DNA from: an archaeon | GTDB taxonomy: Archaea > Thermoproteota > Nitrososphaeria > Nitrososphaerales > CADDZS01 | Direction: 5' to 3' | DNA: 64,000 nucleotides | Assembly: GCA_029850555.1 (NCBI GenBank) | Contig: JARCRS010000075.1 | Coordinates: forward strand, 26,103 to 90,102 | Shown: positions 50,481 through 58,813 of the stretch, piece by piece | How positions within the stretch are numbered: position 1 is the stretch's first letter | How the letters are laid out: each line of letters starts with the position of its first letter | Made by a program: the position numbers and the translations under genes | The notes under the pieces: model-generated | Seen by the model: only the letters and a program-made list of their open reading frames with translations | Told to the model about the DNA's origin: nothing | Database searches by the model: none

Positions 50481-52163
50481 TTAGATTGCAGGGATAGAAG
50501 GTGCCTGCGGTGTCTTTCTATCCAAGCCATAACTTGCGGCCTTCTCAAGATCCAAGCCTTTCTTCTTGCACATCGAAGAGACAACGCGTAGCATGAGCTT
50601 GCCACCATATTTGATCAAAGTTCCAGTTCCCAGTCTGGAAAGGGCACTCGGGTCTCTTCCGCTTCTGCCTCTGGCAAACGCATCCCGTACGGCCACTTTG
50701 GCAAGGTGCCTGTACGAAGCATAATACACGGCGAGCTGCGATTCATCGAGAGTGATTGAAGAAAATTCTCTGTTCTTTATTAGACCCAAAGGCACGTTCT
50801 GCATAGGAGTTATTGTGAACTCAAAGGGACGACCGTCCACCTCTGATTCGCTCATTTTGTTGATCAGCGCAACTGTCTCCCAGTTATCCTCGATACTTTC
50901 GCCATCCTGTCCTACTTGAACGGTGAACGCGGGTCTCCAGTAGTACTTGTTCATGACATATGTTCCTTGCCAGACAATTTCTTGCCAAGTACCGTCAGGT
51001 CCAATCTTTAGTGGCAAAGTCTTGTTCGGCATGTGTATCTTTGCAAGTCTGTCACTTCCCGTTTCAACCCCCACTTGTAGCCCAATCCAATTGTCTGGGC
51101 TAGCCTTCATGACCTCTGATAGCCTTCGCATGAGATCAGGATAACCGGCAGGAATCGAAATTCTTCCATGAGTTGGATTTGTATGAGCAATACCCTTCGT
51201 TGTCATAACTACGTTGAACAGTTCAAGAAGTGAATCAGCGTTAGGAACGAAATTCCGCCCGTGGTCATATGCAAATATTTCATCGCTGTGTAACCACGCA
51301 TGGTCAATTCCAGCTTTGACATTTACTTCAAGCTCCTTCCTTACGAGCATTGGGGGATAGTATCTCAAGGGCCGAAGTGTGACTTCGCAGAAATCGCAAC
51401 CTATCCCGCATCCTCGCATTACCTCAACAAAACCCTTGAGCGTAGGATTCACGATAGGAGGAATCTCGTCTAGTTTCGGAAACTGTTTTGCAAATTGATA
51501 TCTGGTTATGAACTTTTCGTGCCCTAACCACTGTTTGTGAAAATTCGAATCGAAAGTCTGGAACCCTTTATAGAAGCCGTTTGTAGGGGTAGTTCCGTCA
51601 GCAATATATCTGAAAAGTTCGCATGCAATATCATCAGCTTCTCCTTGGAACGCGTAGTCAATGCTGTAATCGTCAAGTGATTCGGGACGGACAGTAAGCT
51701 CCCAGATTCCAGGACCACCGACAACAAGTTTCGCTTTCTTCCCTCTACGTGCTCTATTGATCCTTTTCATGAGCGACTCGAATTCTTTTGCAACCCATGC
51801 CGGACCATCTGTTCCAAATAAGATAGAATACGACATTGTCAGGGGAGCAAGGCCGAGAGGATCCATCGTGGTGACACCGATCAATTCAGTGTCCGAATCG
51901 ATGAAATCTTCCAAGTGATCCTCGTGCGCAACTACAATCTCATCAGTTCTGTACTCTTTCAGCAAGGCTGACTCTAGCTTTCTTAGAGGATAAGTCGCAA
52001 AGGTTGCTCGTCCATTTGTGTCCTTGGGGGGCCTGCCCTTGAGATACGAATAAACCGGGCCAGGGAGAAAGCTTGAAGGGGCGCTGGGCAAGAAATCCAG
52101 TAAGGGAAAGTTACGATAGTCGTGAGAAAGGGTTGTATCTGATACTAAGACATATTTTGCCAA
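50481..52163 (-). CDS. B12-binding-type radical SAM protein
   Basis: 560 residues. N-terminal Rossmann-like B12-domain region (ELIGVTTMDPLGLAPLTMSY, KLVVGGPGIWEL, FQGEADDIACELF) and radical SAM core with the [4Fe-4S] cluster Cx3Cx2C at C252, C256 and C259 (RGCGIGCDFC), then GLQVGVETGSDRLAK. The DxHxGG B12 ligand motif is not seen. Such proteins methylate or rearrange unreactive carbons in lipids or cofactors. Substrate unknown. Confidence 0.88.
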   Translation of the reverse strand: MAKYVLVSDTTLSHDYRNFPLLDFLPSAPSSFLPGPVYSYLKGRPPKDTNGRATFATYPLRKLESALLKEYRTDEIVVAHEDHLEDFIDSDTELIGVTTMDPLGLAPLTMSYSILFGTDGPAWVAKEFESLMKRINRARRGKKAKLVVGGPGIWELTVRPESLDDYSIDYAFQGEADDIACELFRYIADGTTPTNGFYKGFQTFDSNFHKQWLGHEKFITRYQFAKQFPKLDEIPPIVNPTLKGFVEVMRGCGIGCDFCEVTLRPLRYYPPMLVRKELEVNVKAGIDHAWLHSDEIFAYDHGRNFVPNADSLLELFNVVMTTKGIAHTNPTHGRISIPAGYPDLMRRLSEVMKASPDNWIGLQVGVETGSDRLAKIHMPNKTLPLKIGPDGTWQEIVWQGTYVMNKYYWRPAFTVQVGQDGESIEDNWETVALINKMSESEVDGRPFEFTITPMQNVPLGLIKNREFSSITLDESQLAVYYASYRHLAKVAVRDAFARGRSGRDPSALSRLGTGTLIKYGGKLMLRVVSSMCKKKGLDLEKAASYGLDRKTPQAPSIPAI

Positions 52164-52806
52164 TTTATCGCGTTCAACCCCGCTACATACTCATTATTTT
52201 TCGTTTCCTGAAATGCGCATCTTGGAGAATGTAAACCTTGCTCCATGTCAAGAATCCAAGGCGCATTAGAAGTATCTTAGAAATATTCTCTTTCTTATCG
52301 CCATACGTTGTGACTCGCATGGAAACTTTTCCCAATTTAATGTGATTTCCGCATCGCCTTAAATTCAACAGCCCTCCTCGATTCGGACAATTTCCTTTAT
52401 CGTTCGATTAGATTTATTCTTACTACTCACTCTCCACCAAGGAAAATATGCGCTATATTCATCAGACCACTTTCATTATTGGTATAGCGGAACATTCACT
52501 ATCTTTTGAGTTTGCCTAGTTCCCTTTTCCAAGAAAGGGGCGCGAATCCTCAATGACTCCTTTGGAATCCATTCAAAAGAAATGTCAGTCGTAGCTTGAC
52601 TCATCAAGTGTAATTCGAAATAAGAAAAGATTTCTTTCAACGCGCATGCAAAGATGACTGAGCTTAGACTTAATTGCCCTTTAAAGAAATGTATATCGAC
52701 TTTCGATATTATCAGTTCTGGCTATTAGGACATAGATTCCAGATACAGATTTCAGCTACGTTTTTCTATGCTGACTTACCATACTCAAGATGAGGCTTCT
52801 GAGTAA
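52164..52806. other. Intergenic region without confident gene
   Basis: 0.64 kb, AT-rich. A 61-codon minus-strand frame (52183-52368) next to the radical SAM gene is possible but lacks motifs. No hairpin or repeat stood out. Promoters for the flanking divergent genes are presumably here. Confidence 0.4.
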
Positions 52807-53028
52807 TTGGATCAAGAATCGTCTCATCACGTTTCTCAAAGAACTCCTTCGGCTAGTGCCCTAGAAAATGAAGACGCAATTAAGTTCGATATCAATTTGA
52901 GATCGAGCTGTCTTGATTGCCAATTTCTTTGCGGCTGCTCGATCGCCGAAAAGAGAGGAACGCCTAAACTTGATGTCCTACTGGGAACGTATAGCGTGAA
53001 AGCTCTTAGCAAACGCTGCCTTGTCTAA
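52807..53028 (+). CDS. Small Cys-rich protein next to the FtsZ-like gene
   Basis: 73 residues from TTG 52807. A polar N-terminus is followed by SSCLDCQFLCGCSIAEKRG and a late Cys (SKRCLV), giving a compact CxxCxxxCxC cluster, perhaps for zinc or Fe-S. Overlaps the stop of the convergent FtsZ-like gene by four bases. No family recognised. Confidence 0.45.
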   Translation: MDQESSHHVSQRTPSASALENEDAIKFDINLRSSCLDCQFLCGCSIAEKRGTPKLDVLLGTYSVKALSKRCLV

Positions 53029-53933
53029 AGGCCGAAAAGTATTGCCGTTAAACTGATCCTCTTTCCTTCTGTTAGGTCGGGGTATGCCGATACAAATTCT
53101 CTTCTGTTTCCACCTCTTATTCGGATCCCCATCTTGACGTTAACCTTTCGAATCACTTTCTTTGCCTCAGCAGCGGAGTTTATCTGCAAATCAAAGTTAG
53201 CGATCCCTTTCTTCAATGCGATCGCCTTGGAGATCGAGTAAACCTCTTTGAGGCGTACACCCGGATCACATGAGAAATGTAGCAACGCCGATCTAGCGAC
53301 GAGGCACGATCTAGGCAGTCGAGCAATGATTTTTTTGTTACTATCATCCGAGATATTGAATGCAAGGCCGATTCCCTTTGCGATGTGTCTCACATCTGCC
53401 AAATCTATGTTGAGCATGCTCGGAACGACGAGACTTTCAAAAAAATGATACACAACTCTTGCGATTTCTTGCGGCCAGTTTCTTCCCTCTATATCACAAA
53501 ACACTGCGGCATCAGATATCCTCAGATAATTTTTCACGTCTTTGAAGTAGATGTTGGGAGCAAAAGCGAGAATAATTGACTCGCTTTCACGCTGCCTCTC
53601 TGATTCAATACCTCCTGTTCTAAGCCTTAGTCGAGAACTACTCTTTTTCCGCACGAAATCAAACTCGCTTGCCTCCCCTATCAAACCTACGACGTCGTAA
53701 GCTTGAGAAGATATCAAGTCGCTAATCCCTGCTTGAGTCATTTCATGCACGGAAAAGATGCGAACATTGAGCGGAATGAAGAGCTGAGTTAGTGCATTGT
53801 GAATGTCGTTGTTCGCGGATGACGAACTAGATACTCTAGACCCGTGCAAAATCGCAACGCGTGTCGGACGAATCTGACGACTGGAACCAATAGGTCCTGA
53901 GCTAGTGAGAAATGTATCGGATTTGGATACCAT
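53025..53933 (-). CDS. Divergent FtsZ-like protein lacking the GTP-binding loop
   Basis: 302 residues. The second half follows the FtsZ order: VPSMLNIDLADVRHIAKGIGLAFNIS matches the T7-loop/core-helix region (consensus NVDFADV), then ARSALLHFSCDP, VRLKEVYSISKAIA and NVKMGIRIRGG, as in the C-terminal tubulin/FtsZ domain. In the first half I cannot find GGGTGTG; its place is held by a Ser/Arg-rich stretch (RKKSSSRLRLRTGG). Thaumarchaeal FtsZ homologues are known to be divergent. It probably does not polymerise by GTP hydrolysis; it may have a structural or regulatory role. Confidence 0.6.
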   Translation of the reverse strand: MVSKSDTFLTSSGPIGSSRQIRPTRVAILHGSRVSSSSSANNDIHNALTQLFIPLNVRIFSVHEMTQAGISDLISSQAYDVVGLIGEASEFDFVRKKSSSRLRLRTGGIESERQRESESIILAFAPNIYFKDVKNYLRISDAAVFCDIEGRNWPQEIARVVYHFFESLVVPSMLNIDLADVRHIAKGIGLAFNISDDSNKKIIARLPRSCLVARSALLHFSCDPGVRLKEVYSISKAIALKKGIANFDLQINSAAEAKKVIRKVNVKMGIRIRGGNRREFVSAYPDLTEGKRISLTAILFGL

Positions 53934-54006
53934 TGGGGAAATTTCAGATCTTGCACTGTATTAGGGGCCATGTAATTGCCGAAAACGGCTACATAAGCCT
54001 GCCTGA

Positions 54007-54249
54007 TCAAGAGGCCCAAGGCAGAATATCTTTACGTCTGAATGGCCCAGATTGTCTAATCCGATTAGCTACCCAGCGGATTGAATTAGAAATCCTTTCT
54101 CGCTGCCACACCACTATCCAAGCATCAAACAATCCATATGCCAGGCCACTGAGAACCCCGAGTTGTTGTACGCCAATTCGATAAGCGACGAATATACTTA
54201 TGAGATCCACTGTCGAAGCAATGATATTCTCTCGGGTTTGCCTAAGCAA
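54007..54249 (-). CDS. Possible small membrane-associated protein upstream of the FtsZ-like gene
   Basis: 80 residues from TTG/ATG 54249. A moderately hydrophobic part (STVDLISIFVAYRIGVQQLGVLSGLAYGLF, in two segments) is followed by a basic, tryptophan-containing tail (VWQRERISNSIRWVANRIRQ). It lies on the same strand, 73 bases before the FtsZ-like start. Protein-like composition, no family. Confidence 0.4.
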   Translation of the reverse strand: MLRQTRENIIASTVDLISIFVAYRIGVQQLGVLSGLAYGLFDAWIVVWQRERISNSIRWVANRIRQSGPFRRKDILPWAS

Positions 54250-54412
54250 TTTTCACAGTAAAACACGTCTTCGTCACTTAAATTCCATATGAATTTGAGG
54301 TCAGGATCTGAGAAAAATTCGGGCTGTTTAACTGAGATATTTTGCGAATCTTTACAAAGTGCCTTGGTTTGATGTATCCAAAGATCGCAAACTTGAGTTA
54401 AAGAACTGATAT

Positions 54413-54766
54413 ATGCAAACCAACCGGAAACACAATTCTAAAAGCGTGTATAGCTTGGACGAATCGGCATTTCTCGCAGGTATCCGTCGGTCTAGGATGG
54501 AAGTTAAGATAGATATCCTTCAAGCTATCAAAGAAGGAGCCGGGAGACCAACGCACATCATGTATCGCTCTAATCTCTCATGGAGTGTAATGCAAGGTTT
54601 CATTAGAACACTCGAAATCCAAGGCCTTGTAAAGACAGAGGCAAGCGAAAGGAAGAAAAGATATCTTCTCACTGAAAAAGGAGAACGTGTCTTGAAGACC
54701 TATTTGTCGATGCGAACGCAGTTCGATGCAATAGCTCCGATCCCCGTCATAAAACAGTCCAAATGA
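54413..54766 (+). CDS. Winged-helix DNA-binding protein
   Basis: 117 residues. Winged-helix of the archaeal type: MEVKIDILQAIKEGAGRPTHIMYRSNLSW, recognition helix SVMQGFIRTLEIQGLVKTE, wing KKRYLLTEKGERVLKTYLSM. Common in Thaumarchaeota as small transcription regulators. It is upstream of coxG on the same strand, 90 bases away, but no regulatory link is shown. Confidence 0.85.
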   Translation: MQTNRKHNSKSVYSLDESAFLAGIRRSRMEVKIDILQAIKEGAGRPTHIMYRSNLSWSVMQGFIRTLEIQGLVKTEASERKKRYLLTEKGERVLKTYLSMRTQFDAIAPIPVIKQSK

Positions 54767-54855
54767 CCGTGGCTCTCCTGTCGGTAGACCATCTATCTAC
54801 GAAACGGTCTAAAGAATGATTAATTTATTTCCGCTATCAGGTCAGAAAACTCGTA

Positions 54856-55308
54856 TTGCCTTCTAGTGTAGAAGCGAGCGAAGAGATTCTGGTTAAATCA
54901 GATCTTGGCAAGTGTTTTTCATTCTTCACCGATCTAGCTAATATCGGTTCTTGCATCCCGGGATGTGAAAAGGTCGATCCAATAGATTCAACCACTGCAA
55001 ACTTCAAAGTGAAACTCAAAGTCGGTTATATTTCGAAGACATTTGAGCTAAAAGCGAAGCTGAAGGATGTCAAACCAAACGAAGAGCTTTCCTTCAGCGC
55101 CGAAGGTTCGGACGCAGATATTGGCGGGCATATTGATCTATGTCAAAGAGGAGAGGGCACCATCGGAATCCGATATACGATTGAAATCAAGCCGCTTTCC
55201 GTTACCGGAAAGACCGCGATATCGATGATCGGGAAAGATTTGGTAAAAAGACAGGCAAGGGAATTTGCTTCCTGCGTCAAAGCAAAAATTGGAACACAGG
55301 TAAAATAA
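54856..55308 (+). CDS. coxG: CoxG-like SRPBCC protein
   Basis: 150 residues from TTG 54856. CoxG pattern: DLGKCFSFFTDLANIGSCIPGCEKVDPID, KLKVGYISKTFELKAKLKDV, RYTIEIKPLSVTGK, ending LVKRQAREFASCVKAKI. CoxG proteins have the SRPBCC lipid-binding fold and tether CO dehydrogenase to the membrane. Located about 16 kb from the nearest cox operon but likely to serve one or both enzymes. It lacks the long Pro-rich tail and terminal helix seen in some CoxG. Confidence 0.8.
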   Translation: MPSSVEASEEILVKSDLGKCFSFFTDLANIGSCIPGCEKVDPIDSTTANFKVKLKVGYISKTFELKAKLKDVKPNEELSFSAEGSDADIGGHIDLCQRGEGTIGIRYTIEIKPLSVTGKTAISMIGKDLVKRQAREFASCVKAKIGTQVK

Positions 55309-55458
55309 TTACTGAGCAATGCGAATTTGGTAGGAAATGGTATTAGCGCTCATCTAATGGCAAAAGCCTACTATGAGTCGCTCACGAAGCACGGATGATT
55401 AGCAAAAGCTGAGAAAAAGACTCTAGAAACCATCAAGGTTTATTAGTAAGGATGCTTA

Positions 55459-55466
55459 CTATATAA
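55459..55466 (+). promoter_or_regulatory. TATA box of the tfb gene
   Basis: CTATATAA about 40 bases before ATG 55501. It is preceded by a small inverted repeat, GTAAG-GATG-CTTAC, which could affect factor binding. Confidence 0.5.
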
Positions 55467-55500
55467 TGTTTCCTAGAAAATTATTTCATGGTGATTTGGA

Positions 55501-56445
55501 ATGAGTATCGAAAGCAATAGCAGGATGATGACTCGTGGTCCGATTGGATCATTGTACAAATGCCCTCGATGTGGAAAGACGTCAATGGTACTGGACGAAA
55601 ATACGGGAGAGCAAGTATGCACAAACTGCGGTTACGTGGTAAGTGAGAAGATTGTCTCAGAAGGTCCAGAATGGCGTAACTTTACTAAGGAACAAGGAGA
55701 CGAAAATCGTAGCAGAGTTGGCTCCCCAAGCACGCTCGCAAGGGACGACATGGGCCTATCAACGGTCATCGGCTTGGAAAATAGAGATGTCTCAGGTCGA
55801 GCGCTCCAAGCTTCGATGAAAGCGACTGTCGAAAGGCTCCGAACTTGGGATAAGAGAAGCCGCGTTCATCCTTCACTAGATCGAAATCTACGACAAGCGT
55901 TTTCAGAATTAGAGAGACTAGCACAGAAAATCAATGCGGGTAATGCGGTAGTCGAGAAAGCAGCATACATTTACAGAAAAGCTGTCGAAAAGAAGCTCGT
56001 GAGAGGTCGTTCGATTTCTGAGATGATAGCAGCTTCGCTTTACGCTGCGCTAAGAGACGCCGAGACCCCGCGAAACTTGAAAGATCTCGCTGAAGTAAGC
56101 AACATCAAGCGAGGCAAGCTTGCGCAATCCTATAGGCTATTACTCAGAGAAATGGATCTCCGAATGCCTGTTCGAGATCCTACAAAGTATGTTTCAAGAA
56201 TTGCAAGCAAGGCAGGAGCTAGCGAAATAGTAAGAAGAAGAGCTCTTGAGATCCTGAAACACGCACAGGAGACTAACACCTCGGCAGGTAAAGATCCCAT
56301 GGGTCTTGCGGCGGCCGCTCTCTACGCTGCGTCCGTCATGGAGAATGCAAACCAAACTCAGAAGGACTTTGCGCTCGCTGCTGGCGTAACTGAGGTCACG
56401 ATACGCAATAGATACAAGAGTCTCAAAGAATCAATGACGATGTAG
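55501..56445 (+). CDS. tfb: Transcription initiation factor TFB (TFIIB)
   Basis: 314 residues. Zinc ribbon with Cys21, 24, 40 and 43 (KCPRCGKT, VCTNCGYV); B-finger/linker PEWRNFTKEQGDENRSRVG; two cyclin repeats (from about 115 and about 210) ending AAGVTEVTIRNRYKSLKESM. It recruits RNA polymerase to TBP-bound promoters. This is the clearest marker that the window is archaeal. Thaumarchaeota often carry several tfb copies. Confidence 0.97.
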   Translation: MSIESNSRMMTRGPIGSLYKCPRCGKTSMVLDENTGEQVCTNCGYVVSEKIVSEGPEWRNFTKEQGDENRSRVGSPSTLARDDMGLSTVIGLENRDVSGRALQASMKATVERLRTWDKRSRVHPSLDRNLRQAFSELERLAQKINAGNAVVEKAAYIYRKAVEKKLVRGRSISEMIAASLYAALRDAETPRNLKDLAEVSNIKRGKLAQSYRLLLREMDLRMPVRDPTKYVSRIASKAGASEIVRRRALEILKHAQETNTSAGKDPMGLAAAALYAASVMENANQTQKDFALAAGVTEVTIRNRYKSLKESMTM

Positions 56446-56545
56446 ACGTAAGCATAAGCCTCCTAGGCTTTCGTAGATTTGCCAGCAACCTTTGATTCTC
56501 ATTAGCTCTATCCGTTAAAAGCAAGGCTCTCTTTTCCAGTCGGCC

Positions 56546-57721
56546 ATGAACCGACTAGGCCTTCTTTTGATAAACAAGGCCTCGCGTGTCTTCGTATTTG
56601 GTCTGGTTAGCATTCTAATCCCAATTTACCTCGCGTCGCTTCATTACTCTCCATTTTTTGTGGGACTGCCGATCGCGCCTATAGTCGGAGGAAACGTCTT
56701 TTCGAATTTACTTCTGACTCTCTATGGGGACAGGATTGGACGAAAGCGCCTCCTCTTGGCTTTTTCCTTACTTATGCTAGTTTCAGGCATCATACTATTC
56801 CTTAGTACTTCACTGGTTCTAATTTTGGTGGCATGCTTCCTTGGGAATATTAGCACGACAGGAACTGAAGCTGGACCCTTCCAATCGGTGGAAGCAGGAA
56901 TACTTCCGACTTTTGTCAGCATGGCAAACGTCAACAAGTCATTTGGATTATACAACATGATCGGATACATCGCATCGTCACTGGGCGCCTTGGCATCTTC
57001 GACGCCCAGCTATTACGAAAACAATCTCTTAGCTTTTCATTTGCTCTTCTTGCTTTACGGTCTCGTTGGCTTGGTCCTTTTTGTAATCTATCAGAACCTC
57101 GGAAATTTAGAGAGATCCTCTCAAGGAAATCCGAAGATTGGCCTTCGATCTGTTTCAGAGAAAGTAAAATCTGATGTCAAGAAACTTTCAGGACTCGGTT
57201 TGCTTGACGCTTTCGGTGGTGGTTTTGCATCCCAGTACATATTTTCCTATTGGTTTTATTTCGTATACGGGGTCACTCTCAGAGATCTTGGAATAATTTT
57301 TCTTCTAACAAACGTGATCACTGCGCTTTCGACTCTTGGGGCGACGTTCATTGCAGACAAACTGGGCAATCTAAGAACCATGGTATACACCCATCTAATC
57401 TCTAATGTGTTTTTGATTGCTATTCCTTTTGGAGGATCAGTTTCCGCCTCGCTTTCATTCCTCTTCTTGAGACAAGGCATGTCTCAAATGGATGTCCCAA
57501 CGAGACAGGCCTTCATGTCAGAGCTTTTCGACAAGGAGGATCGAGTGTATTCGTATGCGGTGACAAACATCTTCAGAAGCATAGGTAGCGCTTTTGGTGG
57601 ACCGATCAGCGGCGCAATGCTTGATCTCGGTCTCGTTTCCCTTCCCATGGTTTCGGCAGGAGTTTCAAAAATAGCATATGATTTCTCAACTTTCATACTA
57701 TACAGGAAAAGATCTAGATGA
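56546..57721 (+). CDS. Major facilitator superfamily transporter
   Basis: 391 residues with about eleven or twelve helices. The MFS signature between helices two and three is GDRIGRKRLLLAFSLLML; the second half has an echo at ADKLGNLRTMVYTHLI. Helix-rich segments and lack of a substrate domain do not allow a substrate to be named. Transcribed 100 bases after tfb. Confidence 0.85.
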   Translation: MNRLGLLLINKASRVFVFGLVSILIPIYLASLHYSPFFVGLPIAPIVGGNVFSNLLLTLYGDRIGRKRLLLAFSLLMLVSGIILFLSTSLVLILVACFLGNISTTGTEAGPFQSVEAGILPTFVSMANVNKSFGLYNMIGYIASSLGALASSTPSYYENNLLAFHLLFLLYGLVGLVLFVIYQNLGNLERSSQGNPKIGLRSVSEKVKSDVKKLSGLGLLDAFGGGFASQYIFSYWFYFVYGVTLRDLGIIFLLTNVITALSTLGATFIADKLGNLRTMVYTHLISNVFLIAIPFGGSVSASLSFLFLRQGMSQMDVPTRQAFMSELFDKEDRVYSYAVTNIFRSIGSAFGGPISGAMLDLGLVSLPMVSAGVSKIAYDFSTFILYRKRSR

Positions 57722-57820
57722 GTCCAAACTCAAAAAAAAGGAAAAATGGAACACTCGATCTAGAGTCTTTCTGCGTAGAGATAGTATTTGGGAGCTAATA
57801 TCTGGACTCTGTGAGTTGTA

Positions 57821-57919
57821 ATGTCAGAAGAGAATCCTGAAACTCGGGAAGACGACAATCTAGCAAAGAAAGCAGAAGGAAACAAGCCCGAGAATGAAGA
57901 AGAAGAGGAAGAAGAATAG
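57821..57919 (+). CDS. Very small acidic protein
   Basis: 32 residues from ATG 57821: MSEENPETREDDNLAKKAEG, then a run of Glu to the stop. Disordered. It is followed by a strong terminator, which suggests a real transcription unit. Similar in style to the protein at 13056. Confidence 0.45.
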   Translation: MSEENPETREDDNLAKKAEGNKPENEEEEEEE

Positions 57920-57940
57920 AAGTCTCATTTTTCAGTCGAG

Positions 57941-57978
57941 GTTGGCCCGAATGGTAAGCTGGGCCAACTTGATTTTTT
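57941..57978 (+). terminator. Strong hairpin and T-tract terminator
   Basis: GTTGGCCC (57941-57948) pairs perfectly with GGGCCAAC (57961-57968) around a 12-base loop, followed by TTGATTTTTT. Ends the small acidic protein transcript 22 bases after its stop. Confidence 0.65.
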
Positions 57979-58132
57979 CTCAATCTCTTTTTTATCGGCC
58001 GACACTAGCTTTGAAAACATTTAGTGCGTAGGCTCTCGCATAGAAGTTTCATCTCAGATCGACTTTCTGAGCAATTGTTGCATTTTCTTTAATCCGTGCG
58101 CTTAGTTTCATTGATAATCAGTTATTACGGAA

Positions 58133-58300
58133 ATGGCTTTCGAGATTCTTCGATCAAAAGATGGAAGGCAGCTTGCGAACACACAAGTACTTTGTGAATC
58201 ATGTGAGAAATTTTATTGCATGACTTGTTGGAAATCTTGTCCCCTGCGAGAGCTAAAAGAAAAAACTCTTGTCGCTCTTTTTGGTTTCCTTCCCTCTTGA
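58133..58300 (+). CDS. Small Cys-rich protein overlapping polX end
   Basis: 55 residues from ATG 58133: MAFEILRSKDGRQLANTQVL, then CESCEKFYCMTCWKSC, a five-cysteine B-box/ribbon-like cluster, and a hydrophobic end (LVALFGFLPS). It overlaps the 3' end of the convergent polX gene by 48 bases. The pattern strongly suggests a zinc-binding microprotein. Confidence 0.5.
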   Translation: MAFEILRSKDGRQLANTQVLCESCEKFYCMTCWKSCPLRELKEKTLVALFGFLPS

Positions 58301-58798
58301 CTCTGGTGGTTTGTACGCCCATCCAAGAACTTTACCTACATCATCCTCTGTTGGCACCGGTATCATCTTTGGAGGATTATCGCGTGTAAAAACTCCTTTC
58401 GAGTTTACAAGCAGCCCCTTTTTCTTCGCCTTGATGTTCATGCCGATTGTATGGCCTTTTGGTCCTGTTGCCCACATCAAAGTTATTCCCCAAGATTCCG
58501 TGCCGGGGCAAAGGAAGAAGTTCACTTGGACTCCCTTGTAAATGAAATCGGAGATCGTTTCGCCGAATGAGATTACTTTTCCTCCAATTGACTCGACTCG
58601 ATGTTTCACTTTCTCTTTCCATGCAGAAAAATCATCGTCGGAAGGGATTACTGCAAAATCAATGTCGTGAGCTATTGGTTCTTTTCTCCTGACGCTACCC
58701 GCAATTTCAATACGCTTGCAAAGATCCTTGGTCTTTTGAAGAAAGTCCTCGGCGATTTCTTTAGCAACATCAAACGGGATTTCCTTCTTCTGCGACAA
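58253..58798 (-). CDS. Minimal family X DNA polymerase-like protein
   Basis: 181 residues. Palm motif AGSVRRKEPIAHDIDFAVI with the catalytic pair Asp45/Asp47. Fingers/thumb-like C-terminal part matches PolX: SWGITLMWATGPKGHTIGMNIKAKKKGL, then TEDDVGKVLGWAYKPPESR. The 8-kDa lyase domain and PHP domain are absent, so it is as small as the African swine fever virus enzyme. The position of the third palm Asp (consensus VDxxxxP) reads VNFFLCP, i.e. Asn93. It may be a gap-filling polymerase or altered nucleotidyl transferase. It starts 15 bases after the ligase stop on the same strand. Confidence 0.75.
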   Translation of the reverse strand: MSQKKEIPFDVAKEIAEDFLQKTKDLCKRIEIAGSVRRKEPIAHDIDFAVIPSDDDFSAWKEKVKHRVESIGGKVISFGETISDFIYKGVQVNFFLCPGTESWGITLMWATGPKGHTIGMNIKAKKKGLLVNSKGVFTRDNPPKMIPVPTEDDVGKVLGWAYKPPESRGKETKKSDKSFFF

Positions 58799-58813
58799 TT
58801 TTTCCCGAATTTC

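Noticed and set aside
52183..52368. 61-codon minus-strand frame behind the radical SAM gene
   Set aside because: No motif, helix or promoter support; possible but not reportable as a gene.
53912..54184. 90-codon plus-strand frame
   Set aside because: Lies antisense to the FtsZ-like start and to the more protein-like frame at 54007-54249.
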